A DNA stretch of 51,366 bases from SAR324 cluster bacterium (lineage in GTDB: Bacteria > SAR324 > NAC60-12), in contig JADGAV010000034.1 in assembly GCA_015231825.1 (NCBI GenBank), forward strand, positions 1,248 through 52,613. Reading direction: 5' to 3'. Position 1 is the first letter of the stretch; the number at the start of each line of letters is the position of its first letter. Positions 35,440 to 45,210 of this stretch are shown here, piece after piece. A program made the position numbers and the translations under genes. The notes below the pieces were generated by a model. It did no database searches and had not been told where the DNA came from. It saw nothing but the letters and a program-made list of their open reading frames with translations.

Positions 35440-37938
35440 CTAGCTGAGGATCTTTTCGAAACTGATAATTTCCTTCCGAAGGGCCAATACAATGGTATCC
35501 AGTGCAATTTCTCGTGAATAGGAAAAACGCTGCGCCATATTGGAGAGGATTCCCTCCGTAAATTGTCGCATTTCTGGCGTGTAATGTTCGTATTGTTCAG
35601 GATCGTTTCGTTTATGAAAAAACGAATTCTTCAATAGATCCGGATTGATGTTTTCGTCCACTTTCCGATGAGACAGCATTTGTGAGTGTTCTTTTGTAAA
35701 GCAGGTGAGCAGACTGTCTTTTTTTGATGAAATGATCGATTTCCCAGCTTCGAGTACCAATTCTCCTGAAGATTGGAGATCCAGAAATTTTTGGGCGATT
35801 TCCTGACGAAATAACTGATAATTGGAGCCTGAAGAAAGAATTTTTTCGATAGATACCATGTAGTTCAAATCGGGTTCCTCGACTTTTGTTCCAGAGGCAG
35901 GATCAATGAAGGTAAATTTAGGTACCATCATATGGGAAAACGCCTTATTGTGGATAGCACGAGCCAGGAGGGCATGCTGCAGATATCGTCGCAAATCCAT
36001 TTCAATACGTTCCGGGTCGCGGTCTACGGTACAAATTGTGATTTCGTTGCGAATCATTGAATAATAAAGCCCTTTGACAACTTGTACCAATCCTTTAAAA
36101 TCCCCATAGTCTCCTTCTTTTTCATCCAGGTTCAGTCCGCCGATGGTGCGGGCCGGTGTGTAGTGTTTTTTATCGACATATTGGGGATCGATTGAAAGCC
36201 AGTGATGCATTTCCGGTCCTTCTGCAATCATACGCTTCAATTGGCTGAGGAAAATCCCCACATGAATTTTTCGACCATCGGAATTGGCGATAGTGTTGCG
36301 CATGATGTTTTGAAGCTGCCGAATTGAAATTCCGTGTTTTCCTTCATGGGGATAATGTTCGTTCCACAACTCCCTCATGAATTCGTCGTCAATCATTTTC
36401 AATTGTGTTTCAGTAAAAAGTTCTGTTCTTCTTAAACTGATGGAATTGGGATGTTTGACGATAAAGGGAGTATAGCTTTCAGAATCGTATAAATTTAACC
36501 CTAGACGAAGAGCTTCGTTTCGAAAGGGGTGCCAGTGCGGAAGCTTCTGTATAGTGCCCACGGGGTCTTCTGCCTGAGACCCATAGATGAAGAGCTTTTG
36601 CTCGGGAGTGATGAGATAATAAAAAGAACGTTTCTCTTCGCTCCAGCTTTCGGGCAGTTTCTTTTTTATCGGAGGCAGCATTCGCGTGATCACTGAATAG
36701 TGAGATGCAATACGCAGCAGGTTCGGATCGAAATCGTAATTTTCCCGAATATTGGCCATATCTCGTTTGAGAATGTCCATTTCAGAATTGGTGTCGAGCA
36801 GATATCCAACCGGAACTTTTTCGATTCGATCAAGCAGTTTGGAAGATGTCAGTTGATTCTCCAGCAAATCCATTTCTTCAATGTTGGTTGTAAGAATCAC
36901 CGTATTGTCCAGGGGAGCTTGAGTGGATTCGACCGCCACTTTTCCGCTGCCGAGGAGCATCAACAGGGGCTTGTAATCACTGTCCCTTGCGGCATTGCCG
37001 TTGTTTCCAAATGAATCATGAATATGGAGAATCCCCCGGTTGGAATCGACCATTGCCCCCTGGTATTGATAAAATGTTTTTCCAGGTAGGTGTTTGTTTA
37101 AAATAGCGGAGTCTTCTTCACCAAGTTCAATAGGCCGGATTTTGATTGCAAGTGCGCCGAAATCATCAATGTTGGCAATCCCTTTGGCTTGTGCATTGGA
37201 AATTTCAATTTCTTCGACCCGAACACATTCTTCAATAATATCGAAAAGTGATTTCTCCCGGTTGTGAGCGTTTTGAGTCAATGCTTCCAGAATATCGAGA
37301 TTTCGTTTGTCGAGTGATGCGTTTTGATAATGCGAAGGAATCAGAATTTTATCTTCTTCTGATCGATCCTGATTGATTCGGTCAAACAGCTCTCTCCGTG
37401 GGCAACTGAAGGTACCATCCTCTTTTTGCAGGGTCAATGGGAACAAGAGAAGAGGGCTGTGACGGAACGAGGAACGGATTTCAACGATACGACCTTGTTC
37501 ATTGGAAAATTGAAAAAAGAAAGTATACAGTTTTATTGTTTCATGCTGGCTGTATTCTTCCAACGCACGTGTTATTAAATCAACGATATTGGTTTTGCCT
37601 GAAGCAGGAGGGCCTACTAAAACAATGCCTCGATTGGGGCCCACTTCTTTGTCTGCAGAATCTACCACATTCATAATATGCTTGATGCAGAATTCTTGAC
37701 CAAAGACGGCGTTGATGCCATTTGAAAACAAATCTTTAAAGATGTTATAACTGATGACCGGTTCCCCGCTTCTTACCACAATTTCAAATCCAAAATATTT
37801 GATGGCCTCTGATATTGTTGTCGCAGATGTCTGTAAAAACCCTTCAGGGTTTTTAAGAAATGCGTCAACAAATTCAGAAAATTTCAGAGTCTTTTTACGG
37901 TGAAATCCTAACAGTGATTTGTAATCGAACTCACTCAT
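35440..37938 (-). CDS. PrkA-like AAA+ serine protein kinase, long form
   Basis: An 832-residue cytoplasmic protein. Walker A is GPPASGKT at 109-116, the arrangement FGQEFCIKHIMNVVDSA ... GIVLVGPPASGKTNIV fits the PrkA AAA domain, and DSFGNNGNAA with VILTTNIEEMD covers the Walker B/sensor region. The C-terminal half carries the PrkA-type domain but is longer than E. coli YeaG (about 644). The start at 37938 has GAGGT upstream and lies seven bases after spoVR; the open frame extends 26 codons into spoVR. YeaG/PrkA kinases act in stationary-phase and nutrient-stress responses. This is the last of four core genes in the operon. Confidence 0.85.
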   Translation of the reverse strand: MSEFDYKSLLGFHRKKTLKFSEFVDAFLKNPEGFLQTSATTISEAIKYFGFEIVVRSGEPVISYNIFKDLFSNGINAVFGQEFCIKHIMNVVDSADKEVGPNRGIVLVGPPASGKTNIVDLITRALEEYSQHETIKLYTFFFQFSNEQGRIVEIRSSFRHSPLLLFPLTLQKEDGTFSCPRRELFDRINQDRSEEDKILIPSHYQNASLDKRNLDILEALTQNAHNREKSLFDIIEECVRVEEIEISNAQAKGIANIDDFGALAIKIRPIELGEEDSAILNKHLPGKTFYQYQGAMVDSNRGILHIHDSFGNNGNAARDSDYKPLLMLLGSGKVAVESTQAPLDNTVILTTNIEEMDLLENQLTSSKLLDRIEKVPVGYLLDTNSEMDILKRDMANIRENYDFDPNLLRIASHYSVITRMLPPIKKKLPESWSEEKRSFYYLITPEQKLFIYGSQAEDPVGTIQKLPHWHPFRNEALRLGLNLYDSESYTPFIVKHPNSISLRRTELFTETQLKMIDDEFMRELWNEHYPHEGKHGISIRQLQNIMRNTIANSDGRKIHVGIFLSQLKRMIAEGPEMHHWLSIDPQYVDKKHYTPARTIGGLNLDEKEGDYGDFKGLVQVVKGLYYSMIRNEITICTVDRDPERIEMDLRRYLQHALLARAIHNKAFSHMMVPKFTFIDPASGTKVEEPDLNYMVSIEKILSSGSNYQLFRQEIAQKFLDLQSSGELVLEAGKSIISSKKDSLLTCFTKEHSQMLSHRKVDENINPDLLKNSFFHKRNDPEQYEHYTPEMRQFTEGILSNMAQRFSYSREIALDTIVLALRKEIISFEKILS

Positions 37939-37945
37939 GGAGACC

Positions 37946-39568
37946 TCATATTCTAAATGGTTTTTCGGAATTGCGGATGCGTTCCTGTACATGCTCAAAA
38001 CTGACTTCTGTGACAACCGTTTCTTTAAAAAGATTTGCCGAAAAACTGTAGAGCCAGTTTTTAGAAACTAAAGAAACCGGGCTTTTCCAAATCAGATTTA
38101 GATTCTTCAGGGTGGGTTTGATCCAGTCTTTTCTCAATCGCCTTCCATCGTCTCTATGATAAAGCAGTAGTCCTCCATCCTGGAAATCAGTGTCGATGAT
38201 ATAGACCCGTGGACGATAAAAATGGGTGAAAAATTTCAGCATTTCTTCTTTGACCGGAATCGGATCAATCCAGACCCAGTATGGGTCTTCCTTGATGATA
38301 TTGTCCGGTGAAAGTCCTACCCGTTGAGCTTCTTGTTTGCTGATGCGGTTCAAATGAAATTGATCCACTAATTCCGGAGTCAAAAAGCGTCGCAAAAAAT
38401 CGTAGTCCGTCACGGTGCGGACGAGATGTTCCATTGATTTGATCGGATCTGTTCCGTTGCTTTTATTCCATTTTTCTTTGGTATTTTGATCAGTCTCCTC
38501 GATGAATTCAAGAGCTACTTTGCCTTCACGGTACAAGGTCTCAATATGATTCCACATGTGAAACCCGAGGTGATAGGGGTTCCGCATATAGTAGGGACGA
38601 GGATAACAAACTCCTGAAAAGACTTTAGCATAGTCGATAATGCCTTTGACTGCTTTATCCTTGAACAGTTCGAGCATTATTTTCTTTTCCCAGTACATAG
38701 CCCACCCTTCATTCATGATTTGTGTACGAACTACAAAATCATGGGTAGCGTGAACGGTCGTCATGTAATCCAGAATTGTCTTTTCCCCCTGGCCCGTGGG
38801 GGCATAGCTGCGGAGAAATCCCATGATGTCCTGACAGGGAGCTCGAAGTTTGTATCCCTGTCGGCTCATGGTCTCTCGATTCATTTTTTGTTGTATTTCG
38901 TTTTTCCATGCCGATTCCTTGGATGAATTCTGGAGCAAAGCGGACATGGTCCCGGAAAAAGGTTGAAAAAATGATGTCGTTTTTTTTGAGGAGATGTCCT
39001 TATCTGATTCTTGGTGCGGTTGCAATGAGTCAGTAGAAATGGAACGGGCCAGGTTGAATTGAGAATGCGGTGAAAGCAGTGGGACCAGCGATTCGCAGGC
39101 ATTCCAGTAATCCAGGAACAATCTATCTCCCATTTGCTGACGCGCAATATTGGATTTTTTTACGAGATACATGACATATTCGGTGCGATCGGAATTGGAA
39201 TCCTGGAGGACATTCAACTCCGAAAATTCGCAATGTCCACAGACGTGAGCCATCACCGAGGCCTGCATCATAGGGGAATTGGTAGAATTCAAATAGGCAT
39301 AGGAAGGATTTCCTGTCTGGACGACTTCATAGTAAAGACTGGATTCCCTGCCTGTTTCGACTCGGTGTTTTTTGGTGACAACGCGCTTTCCTTCCCAAAT
39401 GTTGATGGGGCTGGTGGGATACACGTATTTTTCAAGTAGGGAAATGAATTCCCAGCCATCCAAAATAAAAAACCGCATTTCCGGCAAAGTTCGATCCATC
39501 GCCTTCGCGTGATGCAAGACCTGCTGTTCCAATTCCTGCAGTTCCGGATCAGTTTGGATCGTGCGCAT
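37946..39568 (-). CDS. SpoVR family protein
   Basis: A 540-residue cytoplasmic protein of the SpoVR/YcgB family. Diagnostic stretches are NSTNSPMMQASVMAHVCGHCEFSELN (about 94-119), NEGWAMYWEKKIM (about 286-298) and YYMRNPYHLGFHMWNHIE (about 325-342). It carries a polar insertion at about 175-235 that is not typical of the family. Its ATG overlaps the DUF444 stop (TAATG), so the two are translationally coupled. The biochemical role is unknown; E. coli and Bacillus homologues are stationary-phase or sporulation linked. Confidence 0.93.
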   Translation of the reverse strand: MRTIQTDPELQELEQQVLHHAKAMDRTLPEMRFFILDGWEFISLLEKYVYPTSPINIWEGKRVVTKKHRVETGRESSLYYEVVQTGNPSYAYLNSTNSPMMQASVMAHVCGHCEFSELNVLQDSNSDRTEYVMYLVKKSNIARQQMGDRLFLDYWNACESLVPLLSPHSQFNLARSISTDSLQPHQESDKDISSKKTTSFFQPFSGTMSALLQNSSKESAWKNEIQQKMNRETMSRQGYKLRAPCQDIMGFLRSYAPTGQGEKTILDYMTTVHATHDFVVRTQIMNEGWAMYWEKKIMLELFKDKAVKGIIDYAKVFSGVCYPRPYYMRNPYHLGFHMWNHIETLYREGKVALEFIEETDQNTKEKWNKSNGTDPIKSMEHLVRTVTDYDFLRRFLTPELVDQFHLNRISKQEAQRVGLSPDNIIKEDPYWVWIDPIPVKEEMLKFFTHFYRPRVYIIDTDFQDGGLLLYHRDDGRRLRKDWIKPTLKNLNLIWKSPVSLVSKNWLYSFSANLFKETVVTEVSFEHVQERIRNSEKPFRI

Positions 39569-40629
39569 TATTGTTCTCCAAATAGAATTTTGATCACATC
39601 AATTGTTTCCTGTTTGTCATTGATTTCACTCAAGCGGATGATCGGATCGCGGTTGAAACGCGTCGCAACTTGTCGATTAAGAAGACTGAGACGCCCCGGC
39701 TGCACTTCAACAATCCCTATCCGATTGAACAAGGGACGCATCAAATCTTCCAAAGTTTCTAATATTTGACGGGCATCATCATCAAAAAGTTCACCATCTC
39801 CAAAATAGAATGCATAGTAGTTGGTGGTGGCGGTATCGTATTCGTTGAAAGCAATCTGAAAAACCAGATCGAACACTCCGGACGCCCGTGTGCCGCCCAT
39901 GTTGCTGACATTATAAAAATCATCTGCCTGCACCTCATAGGCGTCCATGTCATGAACGAAAAATCGGTGCTCAACGTTTCCAGGACCATAGTTGTAGTCA
40001 AGCCAGCTTTGAGAAAAATTTACCAGGCGTTTTTCCAGGGAAAGCCGTTCGCCATAAGTCGAATATGAAATATCCCCCATGTAAAAAACAACGGCTCTGA
40101 ATTTTGGTTTTTCCACTCGTTCGGGAATTTTGAATCGTTTATCCCTCCGCATAATCTGGACATCATAACGTCCTTGATCGGGAGCGTACAGTCCGAGTGC
40201 CAGGTTGGACTTCAGAGCACGTTTGAAGGTACGTCTTTTGTCAAGGATGACTCCCATTTGTCCAAAAGTTTTGAATTCATAGGAAAATTCCTTAATTTTT
40301 CCTTTTCCTTCTTTTGTCAGATCAGGAAGTTTGAGAGACTCGGCTATCAAATCCATCAGTTGCTCAAAGGGAAGAGAAAAACGCATTTTTCCGCCTCCGT
40401 CCTTGCCGGGTCCGGCACCGCCTCTGCCTCTTCCGCTGCCTTGATCTCCATAGGAGAAAGTGGGGACTTCAATATCATCCATTTCAACGATGACATCGCT
40501 GTGCCGGTCCCCAATATTGCTGAGATCTCCTTCATTGATGATGCTTTCTAGCATCTCATCCAGCTGATCTTCTACAAATTCATTGAATGCGCCTTCCGAT
40601 TCGTTTGAGGAAATTTTTTCTTCGCTCAT
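39568..40629 (-). CDS. DUF444 (YeaH/YhbH) protein with von Willebrand A-type domain
   Basis: A 353-residue protein of the DUF444 family, the usual partner of PrkA kinases. An acidic N-terminus is followed by a Gly-rich linker (about 63-80, GSGRGRGGAGPGKDGGG). The C-terminal part has a vWA-like fold whose metal-site motif D-x-S-x-S is visible in YMGDISYSTYG. It is 13 bases after the short PrkA gene and overlaps spoVR by one base. In E. coli yeaH is co-transcribed with yeaG. It probably works with one or both kinases as an adaptor. Confidence 0.92.
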   Translation of the reverse strand: MSEEKISSNESEGAFNEFVEDQLDEMLESIINEGDLSNIGDRHSDVIVEMDDIEVPTFSYGDQGSGRGRGGAGPGKDGGGKMRFSLPFEQLMDLIAESLKLPDLTKEGKGKIKEFSYEFKTFGQMGVILDKRRTFKRALKSNLALGLYAPDQGRYDVQIMRRDKRFKIPERVEKPKFRAVVFYMGDISYSTYGERLSLEKRLVNFSQSWLDYNYGPGNVEHRFFVHDMDAYEVQADDFYNVSNMGGTRASGVFDLVFQIAFNEYDTATTNYYAFYFGDGELFDDDARQILETLEDLMRPLFNRIGIVEVQPGRLSLLNRQVATRFNRDPIIRLSEINDKQETIDVIKILFGEQ

Positions 40630-40642
40630 AATCCCCTTGGGC

Positions 40643-42862
40643 CTAGATTATAATACTGGAAGCGTTGGCGGTTATGGTCAGCGCCTGAAAGGCACATTTT
40701 CCGCAATATCCTTTGATATCAATTAGATATTTGATGGTTTCATTGAGTTGCTCGTGTTCTTTCAAATTGACGTTGGCGGCACTGGTGCCGCTTTTGATCC
40801 ATCCCAAAAGTTTCATGTTTTCTCCGGATTTGAATTCATTTTCGAAGACAAACTTCTTAATGGCATTTTGGTAGGAAGGTTCATCGGCGAGAATCACTGA
40901 ATAATTGACACTGGCAATTGCGTCACTCAATTCTTTACGGAACACCTCTTTATCCGGAATTCCCAAATATTGTTCGATGGTCTGCATAAATTTTTCATCT
41001 GGCTGGACATCTGTTTGGGTGACATCATGCTTGACCTTGGTGTTGTGCGCATAAGCCCGGACATGGTCGGTGTACTTTTTCCAGGAAGTTTCTATTACGG
41101 TATCGTCTCTTAAAATTGCACTATAGACATCACTGGAAATTTGACCGAAAATCCAGCTTTTGGCCTGCGGCAGGATTTTTTCGACGTAGTGGCTCAGTTT
41201 GGTTTTTTTATTTGCAAAAGAGTCTTTGATGCCATTCTCAAGTCGGACATATAGATCCAGCGGGGTGACGCATGGATTTTCCAATGCAATCGATGTGAGC
41301 ATCGCATGGTCCCCCACTTCTTTTTCCAGTTGTTTGATATTGGCAGCATATTCATTGATTTGAAAATGTTCGGTATTTTCAAATATATTTTGAATAAACC
41401 TCGGATCGAGTCCGAAAGTTCCCTCCGAAGGTTTTACAAATTCAAATTCATCCAAAATTACCTTGGCCACGTTGTTGTCAACTCCGCTATCCGCGCGACC
41501 CGCATAAATCAGTGCCTTCTGCAGCAATGTGAGATTTGGGTTTTGTTTCGATTCATACAATCGGGACATCACGGCAATCACACTGAGAAAAGTTAGACTG
41601 TGCGGTGCCGCATGAGCCTGGTGTTTTTTTCCTTTGTTCCATTTTCGACATTCATTGGAATAGGTGAAAGAATAGATTTGTTCTTCCTGATTGTAGTCGA
41701 CCGACAAAGGCATCTCTATAAAGGTTGTGCGGGATCGCAATGCTTCAAAAGACTCGTTGCCCATGAACATATTGAATTCGTGAAAATTGGTATGCCCGAT
41801 GATCACCCCGTTGAATGGGATCGGAGGCTGACCTTCGGGTTTGAAAAATCGGTCTTGGGTCGCAAACAGCATTTCATAAAGAAATTTATCGGAGAGCTTG
41901 AGGATTTCGTGAATCTCAACAAAACCATTGGCACCCGCACACAGTTCACCCTTATAATCGTGGACAAGCGGGTGAGATTCACTTCCAAATCGAGGCAGCA
42001 GACTGTAGTCTATGTTGCCCACCAGAGAACCGGCTTCCTGGCTTTTTTCATCTCGAGGAGTATAAGAACCTATCCCTGTTTTTGTGCTGGTATCAAAGAT
42101 CATGCGTTTGACCTTGATGTAGGGAAGCATTTCCAAAAAACTCAAACCTTTGGCCTTCATAAATTCTTTGAGCACATGATCAGAGTACGGGGAAATCATT
42201 CCGATAATTTGAATTTTAAATTCGTTGTCATAATGAGGATGTTTTTCGAGCCATTCAGAAATGACTTCCTGATTGATCTGCTTGGTCAGGCTTTCTGCAA
42301 AATCTCCACGAGCAACTTGAGGAATCACTTGCAGGGGTTTTTCGAAGAGGGGGCTTTGCAGGTAATAGACCCCGTCTTCTTCAAAAAGTGCACGATCCTT
42401 AAGGCGTTCATCGACGGTGGGAAGGAGCATCGTGTAGGTTTTTCCTGCTTCTGATTTCGAGTAAAGATGCAGGGCCAATTTGATGCCATCCATTGAACGT
42501 GACTTTGCCGCTCCCGGCGGTCCAAGCAAAATCCACAAACGTTTGGACGCTTCCAGACCACGACTGGCGTTGTCTATTTTTTCTACCAGATTTTCCTTGG
42601 CTTTTTGTTGACCAAAGACAATATAGTTGCCGATCAAGCTTGGTGTTTCAAAAAAACCATATTGGTGCTTGACCGGTTTTCCTGGTGTAATGGAATGTTC
42701 CACACCGCTGGATAGCATCATATCGTGCAGCAGCTGGAATGTGTTTCGGGCGACCCATGGTTCTTGTTTGATTACCTCCAGATATTCCTCAAAGGTGAGA
42801 ATTTCATCTGGGTTTTCTTCTTCAAGTGAGTGCTTGAGCAAACTTTCCAATTTGCCATCCAT
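40643..42862 (-). CDS. PrkA-like AAA+ serine protein kinase, short form
   Basis: A 739-residue protein closer to E. coli YeaG in architecture than the 35440 gene. TFEEYLEVIKQEPWVARNTFQLLHDMM resembles the family's N-terminal segment. Walker A is GPPGAAKS at 114-121, and ELCAGANGFVEIHEILK, PFNGVIIGHTNFHEF follow the PrkA order. The C-terminus ends near a CGKC motif. It is the first gene of the four-gene operon. The two kinases share overall layout and the same Walker A offset yet differ widely in sequence, so they are old paralogues, not a recent duplication. Confidence 0.87.
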   Translation of the reverse strand: MDGKLESLLKHSLEEENPDEILTFEEYLEVIKQEPWVARNTFQLLHDMMLSSGVEHSITPGKPVKHQYGFFETPSLIGNYIVFGQQKAKENLVEKIDNASRGLEASKRLWILLGPPGAAKSRSMDGIKLALHLYSKSEAGKTYTMLLPTVDERLKDRALFEEDGVYYLQSPLFEKPLQVIPQVARGDFAESLTKQINQEVISEWLEKHPHYDNEFKIQIIGMISPYSDHVLKEFMKAKGLSFLEMLPYIKVKRMIFDTSTKTGIGSYTPRDEKSQEAGSLVGNIDYSLLPRFGSESHPLVHDYKGELCAGANGFVEIHEILKLSDKFLYEMLFATQDRFFKPEGQPPIPFNGVIIGHTNFHEFNMFMGNESFEALRSRTTFIEMPLSVDYNQEEQIYSFTYSNECRKWNKGKKHQAHAAPHSLTFLSVIAVMSRLYESKQNPNLTLLQKALIYAGRADSGVDNNVAKVILDEFEFVKPSEGTFGLDPRFIQNIFENTEHFQINEYAANIKQLEKEVGDHAMLTSIALENPCVTPLDLYVRLENGIKDSFANKKTKLSHYVEKILPQAKSWIFGQISSDVYSAILRDDTVIETSWKKYTDHVRAYAHNTKVKHDVTQTDVQPDEKFMQTIEQYLGIPDKEVFRKELSDAIASVNYSVILADEPSYQNAIKKFVFENEFKSGENMKLLGWIKSGTSAANVNLKEHEQLNETIKYLIDIKGYCGKCAFQALTITANASSIII

Positions 42863-43031
42863 ATGCGTTCTCCCGGTTTGAATGGTTTTGACAATGGGTT
42901 TGTAACAATGCTTACTCTATGATGATCTTAAATTGCAAATCTTCAAGGAATAAATGGCACGTTCGCTATTATTCATTCCTGGAAATGTAAGCATTGCGAC
43001 GGAAAAATTATTCGTTTTAAAAGCAAAATGG

Positions 43032-43129
43032 GCAGGCACGCTGACTGAAGACAAGTGCCTGCAAATGAAGTTTTCCAGAATTAAAATAAAAAATTATGGC
43101 AGGACAATTCTCCTGTTATTTGTCCTGTC
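43032..43129 (+). other. Two adjacent stem-loops, possible structured RNA
   Basis: GCAGGCAC (43032-43039) pairs with GTGCCTGC (43055-43062). Then GGCAGGACAA (43098-43107) pairs with TTGTCCTGTC (43120-43129), ten pairs with one G-U. Neither is followed by a T-run, so they are not ordinary terminators. Strand is uncertain. Confidence 0.35.
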
Positions 43130-43239
43130 TGATGTTCCGCCTGCCTTTCTTGGTAGACCACGGAAAAAGCTTTGTCCTGACGGAAAAACAATCTGCCAAG
43201 TACAGTTATAGAAGAATTTTTTAAATTGATTTTATTTGA

Positions 43240-43432
43240 ATGGACCCTTTTGGTGATGCAAAAGGTTCATGTGAATTCAGGAAATCTCATTTATTCCTGT
43301 TGGCCGGTTCGTTTTCTTTTTGTCGAAACTGCCTTGCCGAATGATACAAATCGAAAAATTCTGTCTTTTGGAGAGAAAATTAGAAAATATTGCATTGAAT
43401 CAATGAATTCGGATGGACCCTTTTGCTCATGC
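43240..43432 (+). repeat. Pair of near-identical 20-base motifs
   Basis: ATGGACCCTTTTG followed by three variable bases and ATGC occurs at 43240-43259 and 43413-43432, 173 bases apart. Seventeen of twenty positions agree. It may be a binding site pair or chance. Confidence 0.4.
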
Positions 43433-43634
43433 CAGGCTTTGTTGTTTTTTTAGATAAAGTGTTCGAAGTATGAAATCTCAATAATCAGAAACAATGGAAT
43501 TTTGAATTTTCCGAGCACTCACTAAATATGAAAAAAACCATTAAATTCAGAAGAGTTTTGTGGTTATCTTTCTTTTGGAACTATTTTTGCTTGAGGGTAA
43601 GAACCAGTCCATTTTGAACACTTCATTCGATAAT

Positions 43635-45044
43635 ATGTCATTTATGAATGCTAAAACGACAGCAATGCGTCTTCATCCGGTCATGGAAGGCTCCATTTTA
43701 TTGGAAAGTACCGGAGGATGTGCTTTGTTTGGTTGCCCTTCCGAGGTGCTCAAAGAAATCCTCGAAAAAAAACTACCGATTCCTCATACTGTCGTTCTAC
43801 CAGAAATGCTTCACAAAGGACAATCCTCCCAGGCAGCGATTGAGTTTTTATTTTTTTATTACCTGTTCTTTTACAATGGAATAGAAAAACATGGAAAATT
43901 TCGAATTTTTGCTACGCATTCTCAATGCCGGAATTTGAAAGAGGCCATGCGTATCGCAATTTTAGGCCCGTCGGAAAAAGAAATGCGAAAAGGAGGAATG
44001 ACAAAAAGATTAGCAGAGCAGTTATCAAGAGAACTGTATTATTTGGCTCCTCCCAATCCTCAAACCAATTTGCCCTACGACATGGAGGAAATGTTTGAAT
44101 GGAACATATTATCAAAGAACTCCAAAGGCATTTTGTTTCCTGGAAAAGATCGTTCATCGGAATTTCAAATTCAACAGAAGGGAAAAACGACTTTTGAAGT
44201 GAATGGCGCTGGAAAGTCTGCATTGGTGGATATCTCCATAAGAAAGATACAGAGTCCTCCTTACGAGATAAATCATAAACCGGTAACAGTCTCGCCGGAT
44301 CAATTGACGGTTACCGTTTTGGGAGCGAGTGACGGGTTTGATCCCAAAGCCCCTGCCAATGGATACTTGTTTAATTTTAACGGTCGGTTGGGAATATGGG
44401 ATTGTCCAAGTTATTTACATCAGCATTTGCAGAAAATGAAAATTGATTTCGATCAAATCGAAGCACTGTTTTTGTCTCATGTGCATGAAGATCATATTGA
44501 TCCTGTGGAATCAATTCGAAAAAATAATCCCGTGGAACTCTATTGCACTCCGGAAGTATACTACAGCCTTCTTTTAAAAATCATGACCGTGATGGATTGC
44601 AGCATGGATGACGCGAAAACATTTCATCACTGGCATCCGATTGGCGTTGACAAAGTCCACGACATTATCGGCGCCAAATTTGATTTTTTTTATTCAATCC
44701 ATGCACTTCCCACGGTGGGCTGCCGCATCTCAGTGGGGCCAGAAAATAGCGAAAAATCGATTCTTATTTCTAGTGATCATGCTGCTTTCTGGATGATGCG
44801 TGATATGAAAAGAGATGGTGTCCTGACGGAAAAACGATTCAATGCTTCCACACAGCTGATCAAAGGACATGAAGATCTGATTTTAATTGATGTGGGTGGG
44901 GGGACCATTCACGGGAACTATGAAGATTACGTGGATATTGAATCCACTATCCATTTCATGCATATCGGTGAACTTCCCAAACTGCCGGAGAACAAATTCC
45001 TTGTCAAACATGCCGATATCATTGATTTAAACCTCTCTTCCTAG
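43635..45044 (+). CDS. Metallo-beta-lactamase-fold hydrolase with unrecognised N-terminal domain
   Basis: A 469-residue protein. The C-terminal half from about 240 (LTVTVLGASDGFDPKAPANGYLFN) is an MBL-fold domain with the HVHEDH metal motif (HxHxDH), downstream His in SSDHAAF and a late GDVGGG-like IDVGGGTIHG. The first 230 residues (GSILLESTGGCALFGCPSEVLKEIL) match no family I know. The start is uncertain: ATGs at 43635 and 43644 lack good ribosome sites, and a GTG at 43560 adds an unlikely hydrophobic leader. It is divergent from the PrkA operon. Substrate is unknown. Confidence 0.75.
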   Translation: MSFMNAKTTAMRLHPVMEGSILLESTGGCALFGCPSEVLKEILEKKLPIPHTVVLPEMLHKGQSSQAAIEFLFFYYLFFYNGIEKHGKFRIFATHSQCRNLKEAMRIAILGPSEKEMRKGGMTKRLAEQLSRELYYLAPPNPQTNLPYDMEEMFEWNILSKNSKGILFPGKDRSSEFQIQQKGKTTFEVNGAGKSALVDISIRKIQSPPYEINHKPVTVSPDQLTVTVLGASDGFDPKAPANGYLFNFNGRLGIWDCPSYLHQHLQKMKIDFDQIEALFLSHVHEDHIDPVESIRKNNPVELYCTPEVYYSLLLKIMTVMDCSMDDAKTFHHWHPIGVDKVHDIIGAKFDFFYSIHALPTVGCRISVGPENSEKSILISSDHAAFWMMRDMKRDGVLTEKRFNASTQLIKGHEDLILIDVGGGTIHGNYEDYVDIESTIHFMHIGELPKLPENKFLVKHADIIDLNLSS

Positions 45045-45210
45045 AGGCTTGACCGAACCATTGCCAACCTCAATCTTTTTCGCGGCCGCAATCCATTGGT
45101 TTCTAAATTTTTCAACAGATAAATTTCTACGAAACGAAAGGTTTCACTCGCGAAATATTCTGCTTTTCAAGACTTTAAATAAAAGGATAAAAAAGGCTCT
45201 ACAAAAGCAT

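Larger units (their letters stand above)
42863..43634. other. Long intergenic region with hairpins and a repeated motif
   Basis: About 770 bases between the divergent PrkA operon and the MBL-fold gene. Two frames of 75-85 codons exist but do not look like proteins. The region contains two hairpins (43032-43062 and 43098-43129) and a near-identical 20-base motif at 43240 and 43413. It should contain the promoters of both flanking genes, but I found no strong consensus. Confidence 0.55.

Noticed and set aside
42954..43453. Two frames of 85 and 75 codons in the PrkA/MBL gap
   Set aside because: They overlap hairpins and repeats and look random in composition, without ribosome sites.
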